Positions 7,703-15,855 of a DNA stretch of 32,474 nucleotides are shown here, piece by piece. The notes below the pieces were generated by a model, which was not told the origin of the DNA, ran no database searches, and was given only the letters and a program-made list of their open reading frames with translations. Origin of the DNA: Chloroflexota bacterium (GTDB taxonomy: Bacteria; Chloroflexota; Dormibacteria; CF-121); the NCBI GenBank assembly GCA_005881715.1, contig VBEE01000061.1, forward strand, positions 1 through 32,474. Direction: 5' to 3'. The position numbers and the translations under genes were made by a program. The number at the start of each line of letters is the position of its first letter. Positions within the stretch are counted from its first letter, which is position 1.

Positions 7703-8806
7703 TTGCCTCATCGCGTGACCTTGATCCCCGGCGATGGGGTCGGTCCTGAAGTCAGCGAAGCGACCCGCCGCGTGCTGGAGGCGACGGGCGTCGAGTTCGA
7801 ATGGGACGTCCAGAATGCGGGACTCGGCGTCATGGAGCAGTACGGCACCCCTATGCCGGCGCCGGTGCTCGAGTCGATCCGTCGGAACAAGGTGGCGATC
7901 AAGGGGCCGCTGACAACGCCGATTGGGAAGGGGATCCGATCGGTGAACGTCGCGCTCCGCAAAGAGCTCGATCTCTATGCCCTGGTTCGCCCCTGCAAGA
8001 GCTATCCGGGGGTCCGCTCGCGGTACGACAACATCGACTTGATCATCGTCCGGGAGAACACGGAGGACATCTACGCCGGCATCGAGTTCCAGGAAGGAAA
8101 ACCCGAGACCGGCGACATGATTCAGCGGATTAGCACAGCTACCGGAAAACCGATTCGACCGGACTCCGGGCTCAGTATCAAGCCCATCTCGGTGACGGCC
8201 AGCGCCCGAATCGTCAACTTCGCTTTCAATTACGCGCGCACCCACGGCCGCCGCAAGGTGACCGCGGTCCACAAGGCGAACATCATGAAGTTCACCGACG
8301 GTCTCTTCCTGCAGGTTGCCGAGGAGATCGCCAAAGAGCACCCGGACATCCAGTTCAATGACCGGATCGTGGACAACATGTCGATGCAGTTAGTCCAGAA
8401 CCCGCGTGAATATGACGTCATCGTCATGCCCAACCTCTATGGGGATATCCTCTCCGACCTGGCAGCGGGACTGGTGGGGGGCCTCGGACTGGCGCCAGGG
8501 GCGAACCTCGGTGACGAGATCGCGCTCTTCGAAGCGACCCACGGCAGTGCGCCCAAGTACGCCGGCCTGAACAAGATCAACCCGATGGCCATGATGCTGT
8601 CGGGCGTCATGATGCTGAATCACCTTGGCGAGACCTACGCCGCCAACATGCTGGAAGGCGCCATCGCGGAGACGATCCGCGAGGGACGGGAGGTGACCTA
8701 TGACATGAAGGCCGACCGCAACGATCCAACCGCCGTCGGCACCAGTCAGGTCGCCGACGCGATCGTCGCCCGCCTGGAGACGGCTCGCACTCCGACGACG
8801 ATCTAG
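7703..8806 (+). CDS. Isocitrate/isopropylmalate dehydrogenase family protein
   Basis: 367 residues of the beta-decarboxylating dehydrogenase family. Visible motifs are [11 protein letters not shown] at the N-terminus, [19 protein letters not shown] (substrate arginines), [28 protein letters not shown] (catalytic lysine), [19 protein letters not shown] (metal aspartates) and the cofactor loop [19 protein letters not shown]. The KY pair in that loop resembles NADP-dependent isocitrate dehydrogenases more than the DI pair of NAD forms. The length and NTEDIYAG segment favour isocitrate dehydrogenase over LeuB. The start is TTG at 7703 with no ribosome site. TAGCAT nine bases upstream suggests a leaderless message. 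Facing the pnt operon, it fits a NADPH-supply module. Confidence 0.88.
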   Translation: MPHRVTLIPGDGVGPEVSEATRRVLEATGVEFEWDVQNAGLGVMEQYGTPMPAPVLESIRRNKVAIKGPLTTPIGKGIRSVNVALRKELDLYALVRPCKSYPGVRSRYDNIDLIIVRENTEDIYAGIEFQEGKPETGDMIQRISTATGKPIRPDSGLSIKPISVTASARIVNFAFNYARTHGRRKVTAVHKANIMKFTDGLFLQVAEEIAKEHPDIQFNDRIVDNMSMQLVQNPREYDVIVMPNLYGDILSDLAAGLVGGLGLAPGANLGDEIALFEATHGSAPKYAGLNKINPMAMMLSGVMMLNHLGETYAANMLEGAIAETIREGREVTYDMKADRNDPTAVGTSQVADAIVARLETARTPTTI

Positions 8807-8843
8807 GAATAGAACTGGCCAACCGCGGGTAAACTTAAGCATC

Positions 8844-10013
8844 ATGGCAAGCTATCGCGACCTGCTCAAGGGCGTCAAGTCCCGCATCCGTGAAGTGGAC
8901 GTCCGGCAGCTGGATGCGTCACGGAATGGCAGTGCCAAGCCGGTTGTGATCGACGTTCGGGAACAGGACGAGGTGGAGCAGGGGATCATCCCGGGGGCCA
9001 TCCACATCCCCCGCGGCTACTTGGAGTCGCGCGTCGAGCAGTATGTCCCGGACCATGACACTCCGGTCGTGGCCTATTGCGCATCGGGGAATCGCTCGGC
9101 GTTTGCGGCCGAGACGCTGACCCAAATGGGGTTCAAGGACGCCGCCTCCCTCAAGGGCGGTTTCGGCGCCTGGAAGGACGGTGGGTTCAAGTTCGTGGTC
9201 CCGCGCGACCTGACGCCGGCCCAGCAGAAGCGATACAGCCGGCACGTGTTGATTCCGGAAGTGGGGAAGGAAGGCCAGCTGAAGCTGCTCGACTCGAAGG
9301 TCCTCATCATCGGCGCCGGCGGGCTCGGGTCGCCGGCGGCCTACTACCTGGCAGCGGCCGGGGTCGGCACCATCGGTATCGTCGACTCGGACGTCGTTGA
9401 CGAGAGCAACCTGCAGCGCCAGATCCTGCACAACAGCAAGCGCATCGGGCAGCCGAAAGTCGACTCCGCCAAACAAACGCTGGAGGACCTGAACCCTGAC
9501 GTCAAGGTGGTGCCCTATCAGACGCGCCTGACACGGGACAACATCATCGACATCTTCAAGGATTACGACCTGATCGTCGACGGCAGCGACAACTTCCCGA
9601 CCCGGTATCTCGTCAACGATGCCAGCGTGCTGCTGAAGAAGACCATCGTGCACGGCAGCATCTTCCGCTTCGACGGCCAGGTCAGCGTTTTCAAGCCGTT
9701 TGACGGGCCCTGCTATCGCTGCGTCTTCCCCGAGCCACCGCCGCCCGAACTCGCCCCCAGCTGTGACGAAGCCGGCACGCTCGGAATCCTGCCAGGCATT
9801 GTCGGGCTGTTCGAAGCCAACGAGGCCGTCAAACTGCTGCTCGGCATCGGCGCTCCGCTGATCGGACGGTTGCTGATGATCGATGCGCTGGCCGATGAGT
9901 TCCGGACGCTGCGGCTCAAGCGCGATCCCAAGTGCCCCGTCTGTGGCGAGGGTGCGCACTTCAAGGACTTCGTCGACTACGAAGTCTCGACGGCGATTCC
10001 GACGCCGGCCTGA
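8844..10013 (+). CDS. Rhodanese-MoeB/ThiF fusion, sulfur-carrier adenylyltransferase
   Basis: 389 residues in two domains. Residues about 15-118 are a rhodanese (VVIDVREQDEV, active loop YCASGNRS with C79, KGGFGAW). Residues about 125-370 are an E1-like adenylyltransferase with RYSRHVLIPEVG, GAGGLGSP (157-164), DESNLQRQILH, DGSDNFPTRYLVND, zinc pairs CYRC (C290, C293) and CPVC (C364, C367), and the conserved cysteine in APSCDEAGTLG (C307). It should adenylate the C-terminus of a MoaD- or ThiS-like carrier and pass sulfur to it as a persulfide. In MoeZ and MOCS3 the rhodanese is at the C-terminus, so the order here is reversed. TAAACT eight bases before the ATG suggests leaderless transcription. 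It overlaps the PIG-L gene by one base. Confidence 0.92.
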   Translation: MASYRDLLKGVKSRIREVDVRQLDASRNGSAKPVVIDVREQDEVEQGIIPGAIHIPRGYLESRVEQYVPDHDTPVVAYCASGNRSAFAAETLTQMGFKDAASLKGGFGAWKDGGFKFVVPRDLTPAQQKRYSRHVLIPEVGKEGQLKLLDSKVLIIGAGGLGSPAAYYLAAAGVGTIGIVDSDVVDESNLQRQILHNSKRIGQPKVDSAKQTLEDLNPDVKVVPYQTRLTRDNIIDIFKDYDLIVDGSDNFPTRYLVNDASVLLKKTIVHGSIFRFDGQVSVFKPFDGPCYRCVFPEPPPPELAPSCDEAGTLGILPGIVGLFEANEAVKLLLGIGAPLIGRLLMIDALADEFRTLRLKRDPKCPVCGEGAHFKDFVDYEVSTAIPTPA

Positions 10014-10729
10014 TGCCGTCGTCGCCCAACGGCCTTGCCCGGGTGCTCGTCGTGATGGCGCACCCTGACGACGCCGAGTTCGGCGCCGCCGGAACCGTGG
10101 CGAAATGGGCCAAGGAGGGCCGGCAGGTGACCTACCTGATCCTTACCGACGGCAATCGTGGCAGCAGCGATCCGGCAATGACGGCGGAGCGGTTGGCCCA
10201 GATCCGCCACGCGGAGCAGCGGGCCGCAGCCATGAAGCTGGGTGTCAAGGACGTCTTCTTCCTCGGCTACGATGACGGTTCCCTGCAACCGACCCTCGAT
10301 CTTCGCCGGCAGATCACACGGTGGATCCGCCGAACGAAGCCCGATGTCGTCCTTGCGCCCGATCCTACTCGTCGCTGGACCGGGCAGCGCTATATCAACC
10401 ACCCCGATCATCGCGCCGCCGGCGACGCGACCCTGGACGCCATCATTCCGGGCTCGGACACGCGGCTGGTCTTTCCCGAGTTGCTCGACGAGGGTCTGGA
10501 ACCGCATCAGGTCAAGGAGGTCTACCTCTCCGGCTCGAACGATCCGGATGCCTGGGTGGACATCAGCGACACGATCGACCTCAAGATCGAGGCCCTCCGC
10601 GAACACAAGAGCCAGGTCGGCGACTGGCCCGAGCTGGAGCAGACGATCCGCGAACGGGCCGCCGAGATGGCCACCGGCCAGAGTTTTTCGGTCGCCGAAG
10701 GCTTCAAGTATTTCAAGCTCCGCGACTGA
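10013..10729 (+). CDS. PIG-L/LmbE family zinc deacetylase
   Basis: From the ATG at 10013, which shares one base with the stop of the MoeB gene, the product has 238 residues. The N-terminal metal motif AHPDDAEFG (H17, D19, D20) and the third ligand in INHPDHRAAG (H130, with H133) are those of PIG-L deacetylases, which remove acetyl from N-acetylglucosaminyl compounds including thiol precursors (MshB, BshB). LILTDGNRGSSDP and RHAEQRAAAMKLGV are typical of the family. An upstream GTG in the same frame would lie inside the MoeB gene and is less likely. Coupling to a sulfur-transfer E1 enzyme hints at low-molecular-weight thiol synthesis, but the substrate is not shown by the sequence. Confidence 0.92.
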   Translation: MPSSPNGLARVLVVMAHPDDAEFGAAGTVAKWAKEGRQVTYLILTDGNRGSSDPAMTAERLAQIRHAEQRAAAMKLGVKDVFFLGYDDGSLQPTLDLRRQITRWIRRTKPDVVLAPDPTRRWTGQRYINHPDHRAAGDATLDAIIPGSDTRLVFPELLDEGLEPHQVKEVYLSGSNDPDAWVDISDTIDLKIEALREHKSQVGDWPELEQTIRERAAEMATGQSFSVAEGFKYFKLRD

Positions 10730-10777
10730 CCTGGGCCCACGGGCCACGCTGATCTGACTTCGCCTCGTGCCTGATTA

Positions 10778-10811
10778 CCCTCCCCCTTTGGGGGAGGGCA
10801 GGGTGGGGGTC
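10778..10811. repeat. C/G-rich hairpin repeat, copy 3
   Basis: CCCTCCCCCTTTGGGGGAGGG followed by CAGGGTGGGGG. It has the same right flank as copy 4 at 13108. It lies between the PIG-L gene and the SOS promoter, where the hairpin could end transcription of the upstream operon. Confidence 0.65.
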
Positions 10812-10840
10812 TTGCATATCGAACATATGTTCGATAAGAT
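10812..10840 (+). promoter_or_regulatory. SOS promoter with LexA box for mrfA-mrfB
   Basis: TTGCAT (10812-10817) and TAAGAT (10835-10840) are separated by exactly 17 bases. The spacer and box edges contain a perfect 20-base palindrome, TATCGAACATATGTTCGATA (10817-10836). Its core CGAACATATGTTCG fits the Gram-positive/actinobacterial LexA consensus CGAACRNRYGTTYG. LexA bound here would block RNA polymerase. The ATG of the helicase gene is eight bases after the -10 box, so the message is probably leaderless. Confidence 0.85.
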
Positions 10841-10848
10841 GCTGGGGC

Positions 10849-13054
10849 ATGTCGGTCGAGGTCGTGCTGGATCGGCTTCTCGTTCAGGATGAGTTCCGCC
10901 GCCACCTGACGCTCGACCACACTCTGCCGGCCCGGCAGGCCCGCTACGGCGGGTTTCCCGATTCACTCGATCCGCGATTGGGGCAGGCGCTGGCGGCGCG
11001 AGGGATCAGCCGGCTGTACACGCATCAGGCGCAGGCCACTGCGCTTGCGCTGGCGGGCAAGGATCTCGTGGTGGTCACCCCGACCGCGTCCGGGAAGACC
11101 GCCTGCTACAACCTGCCCGTCCTGCAGGCGATGCTCCGCGACCCTGAGGCGCGGGCGCTCTATCTGTTTCCGACGAAGGCCCTGGCGCAGGATCAGCTAG
11201 CCGAGCTTCACGGCCTGGTGGGCGAGTTAAAGGTCGACCTCAAGACCTATACCTACGACGGCGACACCCCGGTCAGCGCCCGGAACGCAATCCGCCAGGC
11301 CGGCCACATCGTGGTCACCAATCCCGACATGCTCCACACCGGCGTCCTGCCACATCACACACGCTGGGTAAAGCTGTTCGCCAACCTCCGCTACGTCGTC
11401 ATCGATGAGCTGCACGCCTACCGGGGCGTCTTCGGTAGTCACCTGGCGAACGTGCTCCGCCGCCTGTGGCGGGTGTGCGCCTTCTATGACAGTCACCCAG
11501 TCGTGATCTGCTGCTCGGCCACCATCGCCAATCCGAAGGAGCTCGCCGAGCGGCTGACCGGCCGCCCGATCACGCTGGTCGACGACAACGGCGCACCGAG
11601 GGGGCCCAAGCGCCTGCTCTTCTACAACCCGCCGGTGGTGAATCGGGAGCTGGGCATCCGCCGCTCCTCGACGCTGGAGAGCCACCGCATCGCCGAAGCC
11701 TTCCTGCGGGGCGGAGTGCAGACCATCGTCTTCGGGCGAACTCGCCTGCAGGTGGAGATTCTCCTCAGCTACCTGCAGCAATCACTGGCGAATCGCCTCG
11801 GGCAGAGCGGCACGATTCGCGGCTATCGCGGTGGCTAACTGCCGCTGCAGCGGCGCGAGATCGAGCACGGACTCCGCGACGGTGCGGTGCGGGGCGTGGT
11901 GAGCACCAACGCGCTGGAGCTCGGGATCGATATCGGCGCGCTCGACGTGAGCGTCATGGCGGGATATCCGGGCACGATCGCGGCCACGTGGCAGCGCGCG
12001 GGCCGGGCGGGACGGCGCGCGAGCCGATCGGCCGCCGTGATGGTGGCCAGCAGCGCCCCTCTCGATCAGTTCATCGTCCGCAACCCGGCGTATTTCTTCG
12101 ACGCGTCGCCCGAGCGCTCAGTGCCCACTTGCAGGCCGCGACGTTCGAGCTGCCGCTACCGACCGGCGAGCCCTTTGGCAAGGCGCCCACCGCCGAACTG
12201 CTTCGGATCCTGGAAGAAGACGGTTCAGTGCACCAGGCGGGCGATACCTGGCATTGGAGTGCCGACGCCTTTCCCGCCGAAGGCGTCAGCCTGCGGAGCG
12301 CAAACGCCGACAACGTCGTGATCGTCGACATGACTCGCGGGGCCAGCATCATCGGCGAGATGGACCAGTTCTCGGCCCAGGTCTATTTGCATGAGGAAGC
12401 GATATACCTCCACGAAGGCGCCCAGTACCACGTCGACCGGCTGGACTGGGAAGAGAAGAAGGCGTACGTGCGCCCGGTCAAAGTCGACTACTACACCGAT
12501 GCCAACCTGGCCGTCAGCATCAAGGTCCTGGAGTCGTTCGCCAGCAAGTTCAGATCCGGGCGCTGGCCACCATCTTCAAGAAAATCCGCTTCCACAGCCA
12601 CGAAAATATTGGCTCCGGCCCAATCAGCCTCCCGGAGCAGCAGCTACACACGACCGCTTTCTGGTTGGAGATTCCGGCGGAGGTCGCCCGCCAGTTTCCG
12701 CGCCCCGCGATGCAAGGCGGGCTGCAGGGGGTAGCCAATGTGCTCAGCCAGGTCGCCTGCCTCTTTCTGATGTGTGACGCCCGTGATCTGGGTGCCCATC
12801 CCGAGATTCGCGCGCCACATACCGGCGCGCCGACGGTCTACGTCTACGAGCGCTACCCCGGCGGCGTTGGGATGAGTGCGCGGCTCTTCGAGATTGCAGG
12901 GACGGTACTTGGTGCCGCCCACGATCTGGTGTCGCAATGCGGATGCGAGAGTGGCTGTCCATCCTGTGTAGGGCCGGCACTCGAGGTGGGGGAGCAGGGA
13001 AAGGCCGTGGCCACCCGCCTCCTCGAGCTGGCCGCGCTGGCTCCGGTACGGTGA
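10849..13054 (+). pseudogene. MrfA/YprA-type DEAD/DEAH repair helicase, interrupted three times
   Basis: The pieces make a helicase of about the usual 750 residues. Helicase core: THQAQA, TPTASGKTACY (Walker A, about 77-86), VVIDELHAYRG (DELH 186-189), CSATIANP, then STNALELGIDIG and QRAGRAGRR. C-terminal DUF1998-type region: SLPEQQLHTTAFW and the zinc cluster CGCESGCPSC. Lesions: an in-frame TAA at 11836-11838, where relatives have tyrosine in GYRGGYLP; a frame change near 12115, where about a dozen residues between DASPER and LSAHLQAATFELP seem lost; and another near 12550, before VQIRALATIFKKIRF. Both frame changes fit deletions of 3n+1 bases. In Bacillus MrfA is a 3'-5' helicase acting with MrfB on mitomycin damage. 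Here no full-length protein can be made unless the breaks are sequence errors. Confidence 0.88.
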
Positions 13055-14271
13055 CCGCCGACCTCATCGCCCTGCGCGCCCGGATCGCCGCGATTGCAGC
13101 GAGATCACCCTCCCCCGCTGGCGGGGGAGGGCAGGGTGGGGGCACGGCGGGCCGGCTGCCGGCGAACTGCGCCGAGGAGCTGACACCGTTCGGTCCGGTG
13201 CTGGTGCGTCGGGAATGGCTCGCTGACCAGGGCGAGGGGGACGTTGGTGCGCTGGCGACCTGCCTGGGACTGGCGCCCGATGAGCTGCGTCGACCGCTCT
13301 TCCTCGATACCGAAACCACCGGGCTGTCGGGTGGCACCGGCACGGTCGCCTTCATGGTCGGCCTCGCCTGGCGCGACGGGGACGGTCTGAGGCTGGTGCA
13401 ATATTTCCTCGGCGACTTCAACCAGGAGAGTGCGCTGCTGTGGGCGGTCGGGCAGTGCATCAGGGATGCGGGCGTGCTGGTGAGTTACAACGGCCGCAGT
13501 TTCGACTGGCCGCTCCTGCAAACCCGGCTGGTGATGCAGCGGGCCGATCCGGCCTGGCCCTCGCCGCCGCATCTCGATCTCCTGACCCTTGCCCGCCGAA
13601 TCTTCAAGCCCCGCCTGCCGGACTGTGCCCTCCAGACCATTGAACAGGCGGTGCTCGACTTGCATCGCGCCGACGATCTGCCTGGCACCATGATCCCGGG
13701 TCGCTATTTCGCCTGGCTGCGCAACGGTGATCCGAGCGTGCTCGATTCGGTGTTCGTCCACAACCGCCAGGACGTGCTCTCGATGGTGGTACTGCTGGCC
13801 CGATTCGAAACGGTGCTCCGGAGTTCCGATGACCTGGACCCACTCGATCGTTTTGGGCGCGCGCGTTTTCTGGAAGCCCGCGGCTTTGAGCGCGAAGCGA
13901 TCCGTGAGTATCGCTGGCTGTGGTCAGAAGCTCGGCACGGGGGGCGCCTGATGGCGCGTGGCGCCGTGGGCTTGAGGCTGGCGCGCTTGCTCCGGCGCGA
14001 CGGGCGCTGGGGGGAGGCGCGAACGGTTCTGGAGGAATGCTGGCAGACACAGTCGTATCCCTATCCGGCCGCGATCGAGTTGGCGAAGCTACTCGAGCAC
14101 CAGGCGCGAGACTTGAATGCGGCGCGCCGGATCGTAAGCGACGCCCTCGGGTTGCTGGGGTTTGCCGCAGTTCCGAACCCGCAATGGCGTGCGGACCTCG
14201 AGCGTCGTCTGGGCCGCCTGGACCGACGACTTGGATTGGGCGGCGGTCGCGCCTTTGCGCTTACTGGCTGA
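13051..14271 (+). CDS. MrfB/YprB-type DEDD exonuclease with C-terminal helical repeats
   Basis: GTG at 13051 overlaps the helicase stop (GTGA) and gives 406 residues. A longer frame starting at 12937 would lie inside the helicase gene. The RNase H-like exonuclease core has LDTETTGLSGGTG (D86, E88), VSYNGRSFDWPLLQTR (D152) and HNRQDVLSM (D241), the four acidic metal ligands of the DnaQ-like family. After about residue 255 come TPR-like helices (FLEARGFEREAIREYRWLW, ARLLRRDGRWGEARTVLEECW). In Bacillus the partner MrfB nuclease works with the MrfA helicase, and here both are under one SOS promoter. Residues about 19-32 (SPSPAGGGGQGGG) are encoded by hairpin repeat copy 4, in frame. The gene is intact although its partner is broken. 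Confidence 0.88.
   Translation: MTADLIALRARIAAIAARSPSPAGGGGQGGGTAGRLPANCAEELTPFGPVLVRREWLADQGEGDVGALATCLGLAPDELRRPLFLDTETTGLSGGTGTVAFMVGLAWRDGDGLRLVQYFLGDFNQESALLWAVGQCIRDAGVLVSYNGRSFDWPLLQTRLVMQRADPAWPSPPHLDLLTLARRIFKPRLPDCALQTIEQAVLDLHRADDLPGTMIPGRYFAWLRNGDPSVLDSVFVHNRQDVLSMVVLLARFETVLRSSDDLDPLDRFGRARFLEARGFEREAIREYRWLWSEARHGGRLMARGAVGLRLARLLRRDGRWGEARTVLEECWQTQSYPYPAAIELAKLLEHQARDLNAARRIVSDALGLLGFAAVPNPQWRADLERRLGRLDRRLGLGGGRAFALTG
13108..13142. repeat. C/G-rich hairpin repeat, copy 4, inside the mrfB reading frame
   Basis: CCCTCCCCCGCTGGCGGGGG plus AGGGCAGGGTGGGGG. It shares its right-hand half exactly with copy 3. It lies within the first 35 codons of the nuclease gene and keeps the frame open, adding a Gly-rich linker. 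Confidence 0.75.
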
Positions 14272-15553
14272 AGTTGTTGGGCCCGTTCGGCGGCAGGTAC
14301 GGCAGCGGATTGGTCGGCTGCCCACCGTAGCGGTACTCGAAGTGGACGTGCGGGCCGGTCGAGTTGCCCGTCGATCCTTCATATCCGATCAGCTGCCCCT
14401 GGTGCACGCTATCGCCGGCCTTCACCTGGAAACCGAGCAGGTGCCCGTAGAGGGAGAAAAAGTTGTTGCGGTGCGCCACGATGATGTAGTTGCCGTAACC
14501 AACCAACTGCCCGGCGACGACGCTGGTGTCGGCGGCGACCACGACCCCGTCATCCGCGGCCAGGATCGGACTGCCTTGCTTGTAGGCGACGTCGACGCCG
14601 GTGTGGAAGTGCTTGTAGCCGAAGGCCGGTGGCTCGAATACCTGACTGCAGGGCCCGAAGAGCAACGTGATGGTGCCTTGCTGCAAAGGCCAGATCAACG
14701 GGTACTTCGTGGAGTGGGTGGCATTGGCACCGGGCAGCGTGAAGAGGTTGTGCTGCATCCAGAACTGCGCCTGCTGCCAGGCTGCTTGTTCTGCCTCGGC
14801 GATGAGCTGGTCCTGGCGGGCGATCTCCATGTCGGCGATCCGCTGCGCGAGGGCCGCCGATTGCCCGTTGATGGCAACCAGCTCGTACTTCACCTGGCTG
14901 ATGCTCTGGCGCAGCCGCCGTTCCAGGTCCTGCTGATGAGTCTGCTGCTGCAGCAGCGCCGCCTTCTGACCCAGAAGGTCGGCACGGTCCTTATCAGCCT
15001 CCTGCTTCTTGCTGCGCACCAACTCCTGCTGGGCATGAAGCTGGGCATCGACTTCACGGATGTGCTGGATGAGCTTGCCGGTCAGGTAGCTGAGATGCTC
15101 GATGGCCACCGCCCGGTTTAAGAAGCCCTGGAAGTCGGGGGCCGCAAGGAGCTGCGACAGCACGTCCCCGTCACTCTTGTAGGCGGCTCGGACGAAACCG
15201 CTGTACTCCTCCTTGGTCTTCTGCAACTCCATCTGTTCCTCGGCGATCTTGGCCTGGAGGGCCGCGATTTGCCGCTCGAGTTCGGCGATCCGGCGCTCGG
15301 TGGCCGTGATCTTGTCGATCGTCTGGTTGATGGTGTCGCGGGTTTCCTGCAGCTGCTGCAGCAGCGCGATCTCCTGCGCTTGGGCGCGTTGCAGGTTGTC
15401 CTGGAGATCGCCTTTGAGCTTATTAATGACTTTGAGCCGGGCCTGGGCATCGGTAATGTCATCGGCCGCGGTTGGCGCGGCGGTGGTCAGCAGCAAGCTG
15501 AAGCCAACTCCGCCAGCCACGAGCAAGCGGATGGTCGTCCCCCTCAGACCCAT
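14261..15553 (-). CDS. Exported coiled-coil M23 metallopeptidase, EnvC-like
   Basis: 430 residues. A signal peptide MGLRGTTIRLLVAGGVGFSLLLTTAAPTAA is followed by a long coiled coil (about 35-255, rich in Q, E, K, R, L) interrupted by FVRAAYKSDGDVLSQLLAAPDFQGFLNRAV. A LytM/M23 domain occupies about 285-430. Zinc ligands are visible in HFHTGVD and GPHVHFEY, with ILAADDGVVVAA and YGHLLGFQVKAGDSV between. The proteins of this class cleave or regulate cleavage of peptidoglycan crosslinks during cell separation. The 3' end overlaps the nuclease gene on the other strand by 11 bases. The first zinc histidine region is conserved, so the enzyme may be active rather than a degenerate activator. Confidence 0.93.
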   Translation of the reverse strand: MGLRGTTIRLLVAGGVGFSLLLTTAAPTAADDITDAQARLKVINKLKGDLQDNLQRAQAQEIALLQQLQETRDTINQTIDKITATERRIAELERQIAALQAKIAEEQMELQKTKEEYSGFVRAAYKSDGDVLSQLLAAPDFQGFLNRAVAIEHLSYLTGKLIQHIREVDAQLHAQQELVRSKKQEADKDRADLLGQKAALLQQQTHQQDLERRLRQSISQVKYELVAINGQSAALAQRIADMEIARQDQLIAEAEQAAWQQAQFWMQHNLFTLPGANATHSTKYPLIWPLQQGTITLLFGPCSQVFEPPAFGYKHFHTGVDVAYKQGSPILAADDGVVVAADTSVVAGQLVGYGNYIIVAHRNNFFSLYGHLLGFQVKAGDSVHQGQLIGYEGSTGNSTGPHVHFEYRYGGQPTNPLPYLPPNGPNNFSQ

Positions 15554-15677
15554 GCTGCCAGTGATAGCGCCGGAGTGTTGCGGCCTTCCCTGCGCCGTGG
15601 TGACGGAGCCGCGACGTGCTGGTAACGCCCAATTTGCTCGCGGTCCGAATCAGGATGATCTCAAGGTCAACGCTGGC

Positions 15678-15683
15678 TATAAT
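15678..15683 (+). promoter_or_regulatory. -10 box for tRNA-Gly
   Basis: A perfect TATAAT ending 12 bases before the tRNA. No clear -35 hexamer was seen at normal spacing. Confidence 0.6.
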
Positions 15684-15695
15684 GCGTGTCGCAAC

Positions 15696-15771
15696 GCGGG
15701 AGTAGCTCAGTTGGTAGAGCGCAACGTTGCCAACGTTGAGGTCGCGAGTTCGAGACTCGTCTCCCGCTCCA
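15696..15771 (+). tRNA. tRNA-Gly (anticodon GCC)
   Basis: A 76-base cloverleaf. The acceptor GCGGGAG pairs with CTCCCGC, the D-arm is GCTC/GAGC, the anticodon stem CAACG/CGTTG holds loop TTGCCAA (anticodon GCC), and the T-loop TTCGAGA lies in a GCGAG/CTCGT stem. Discriminator T is followed by an encoded CCA. Confidence 0.97.
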
Positions 15772-15806
15772 AGAACGCAACTCCTCGAACTAGCTGGCCC
15801 GAAAGG

Positions 15807-15831
15807 CCCCCGGCTCCCGCGGAGCCGGGGG
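15807..15831 (+). terminator. Strong GC hairpin after tRNA-Gly
   Basis: CCCCCGGCTCC and GGAGCCGGGGG form a perfect 11-bp stem with loop CGC, 35 bases after the tRNA. The bases after it (TCGCTTCAT) are not a T-run, so it is a terminator by position and strength only. It also lies 24 bases past the stop of the convergent gene at 15856 and may serve both. Confidence 0.65.
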
Positions 15832-15855
15832 TCGCTTCATGTACGGGTCAGTGAC

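Noticed and set aside
8919-9959. Long minus-strand frame opposite the rhodanese-MoeB gene
   Set aside because: Low-complexity mirror of a well-supported gene on the other strand, with no start signal.
9932-10012. Upstream start for the PIG-L gene
   Set aside because: It would overlap the zinc-binding end of the MoeB gene by 82 bases; the ATG at 10013 places the metal motif at the usual distance.
12937-13050. Extended N-terminus for the MrfB nuclease
   Set aside because: This part lies over the zinc cluster codons of the helicase gene and is Gly/Arg-rich filler; GTG at 13051 with a GTGA overlap is the natural start.
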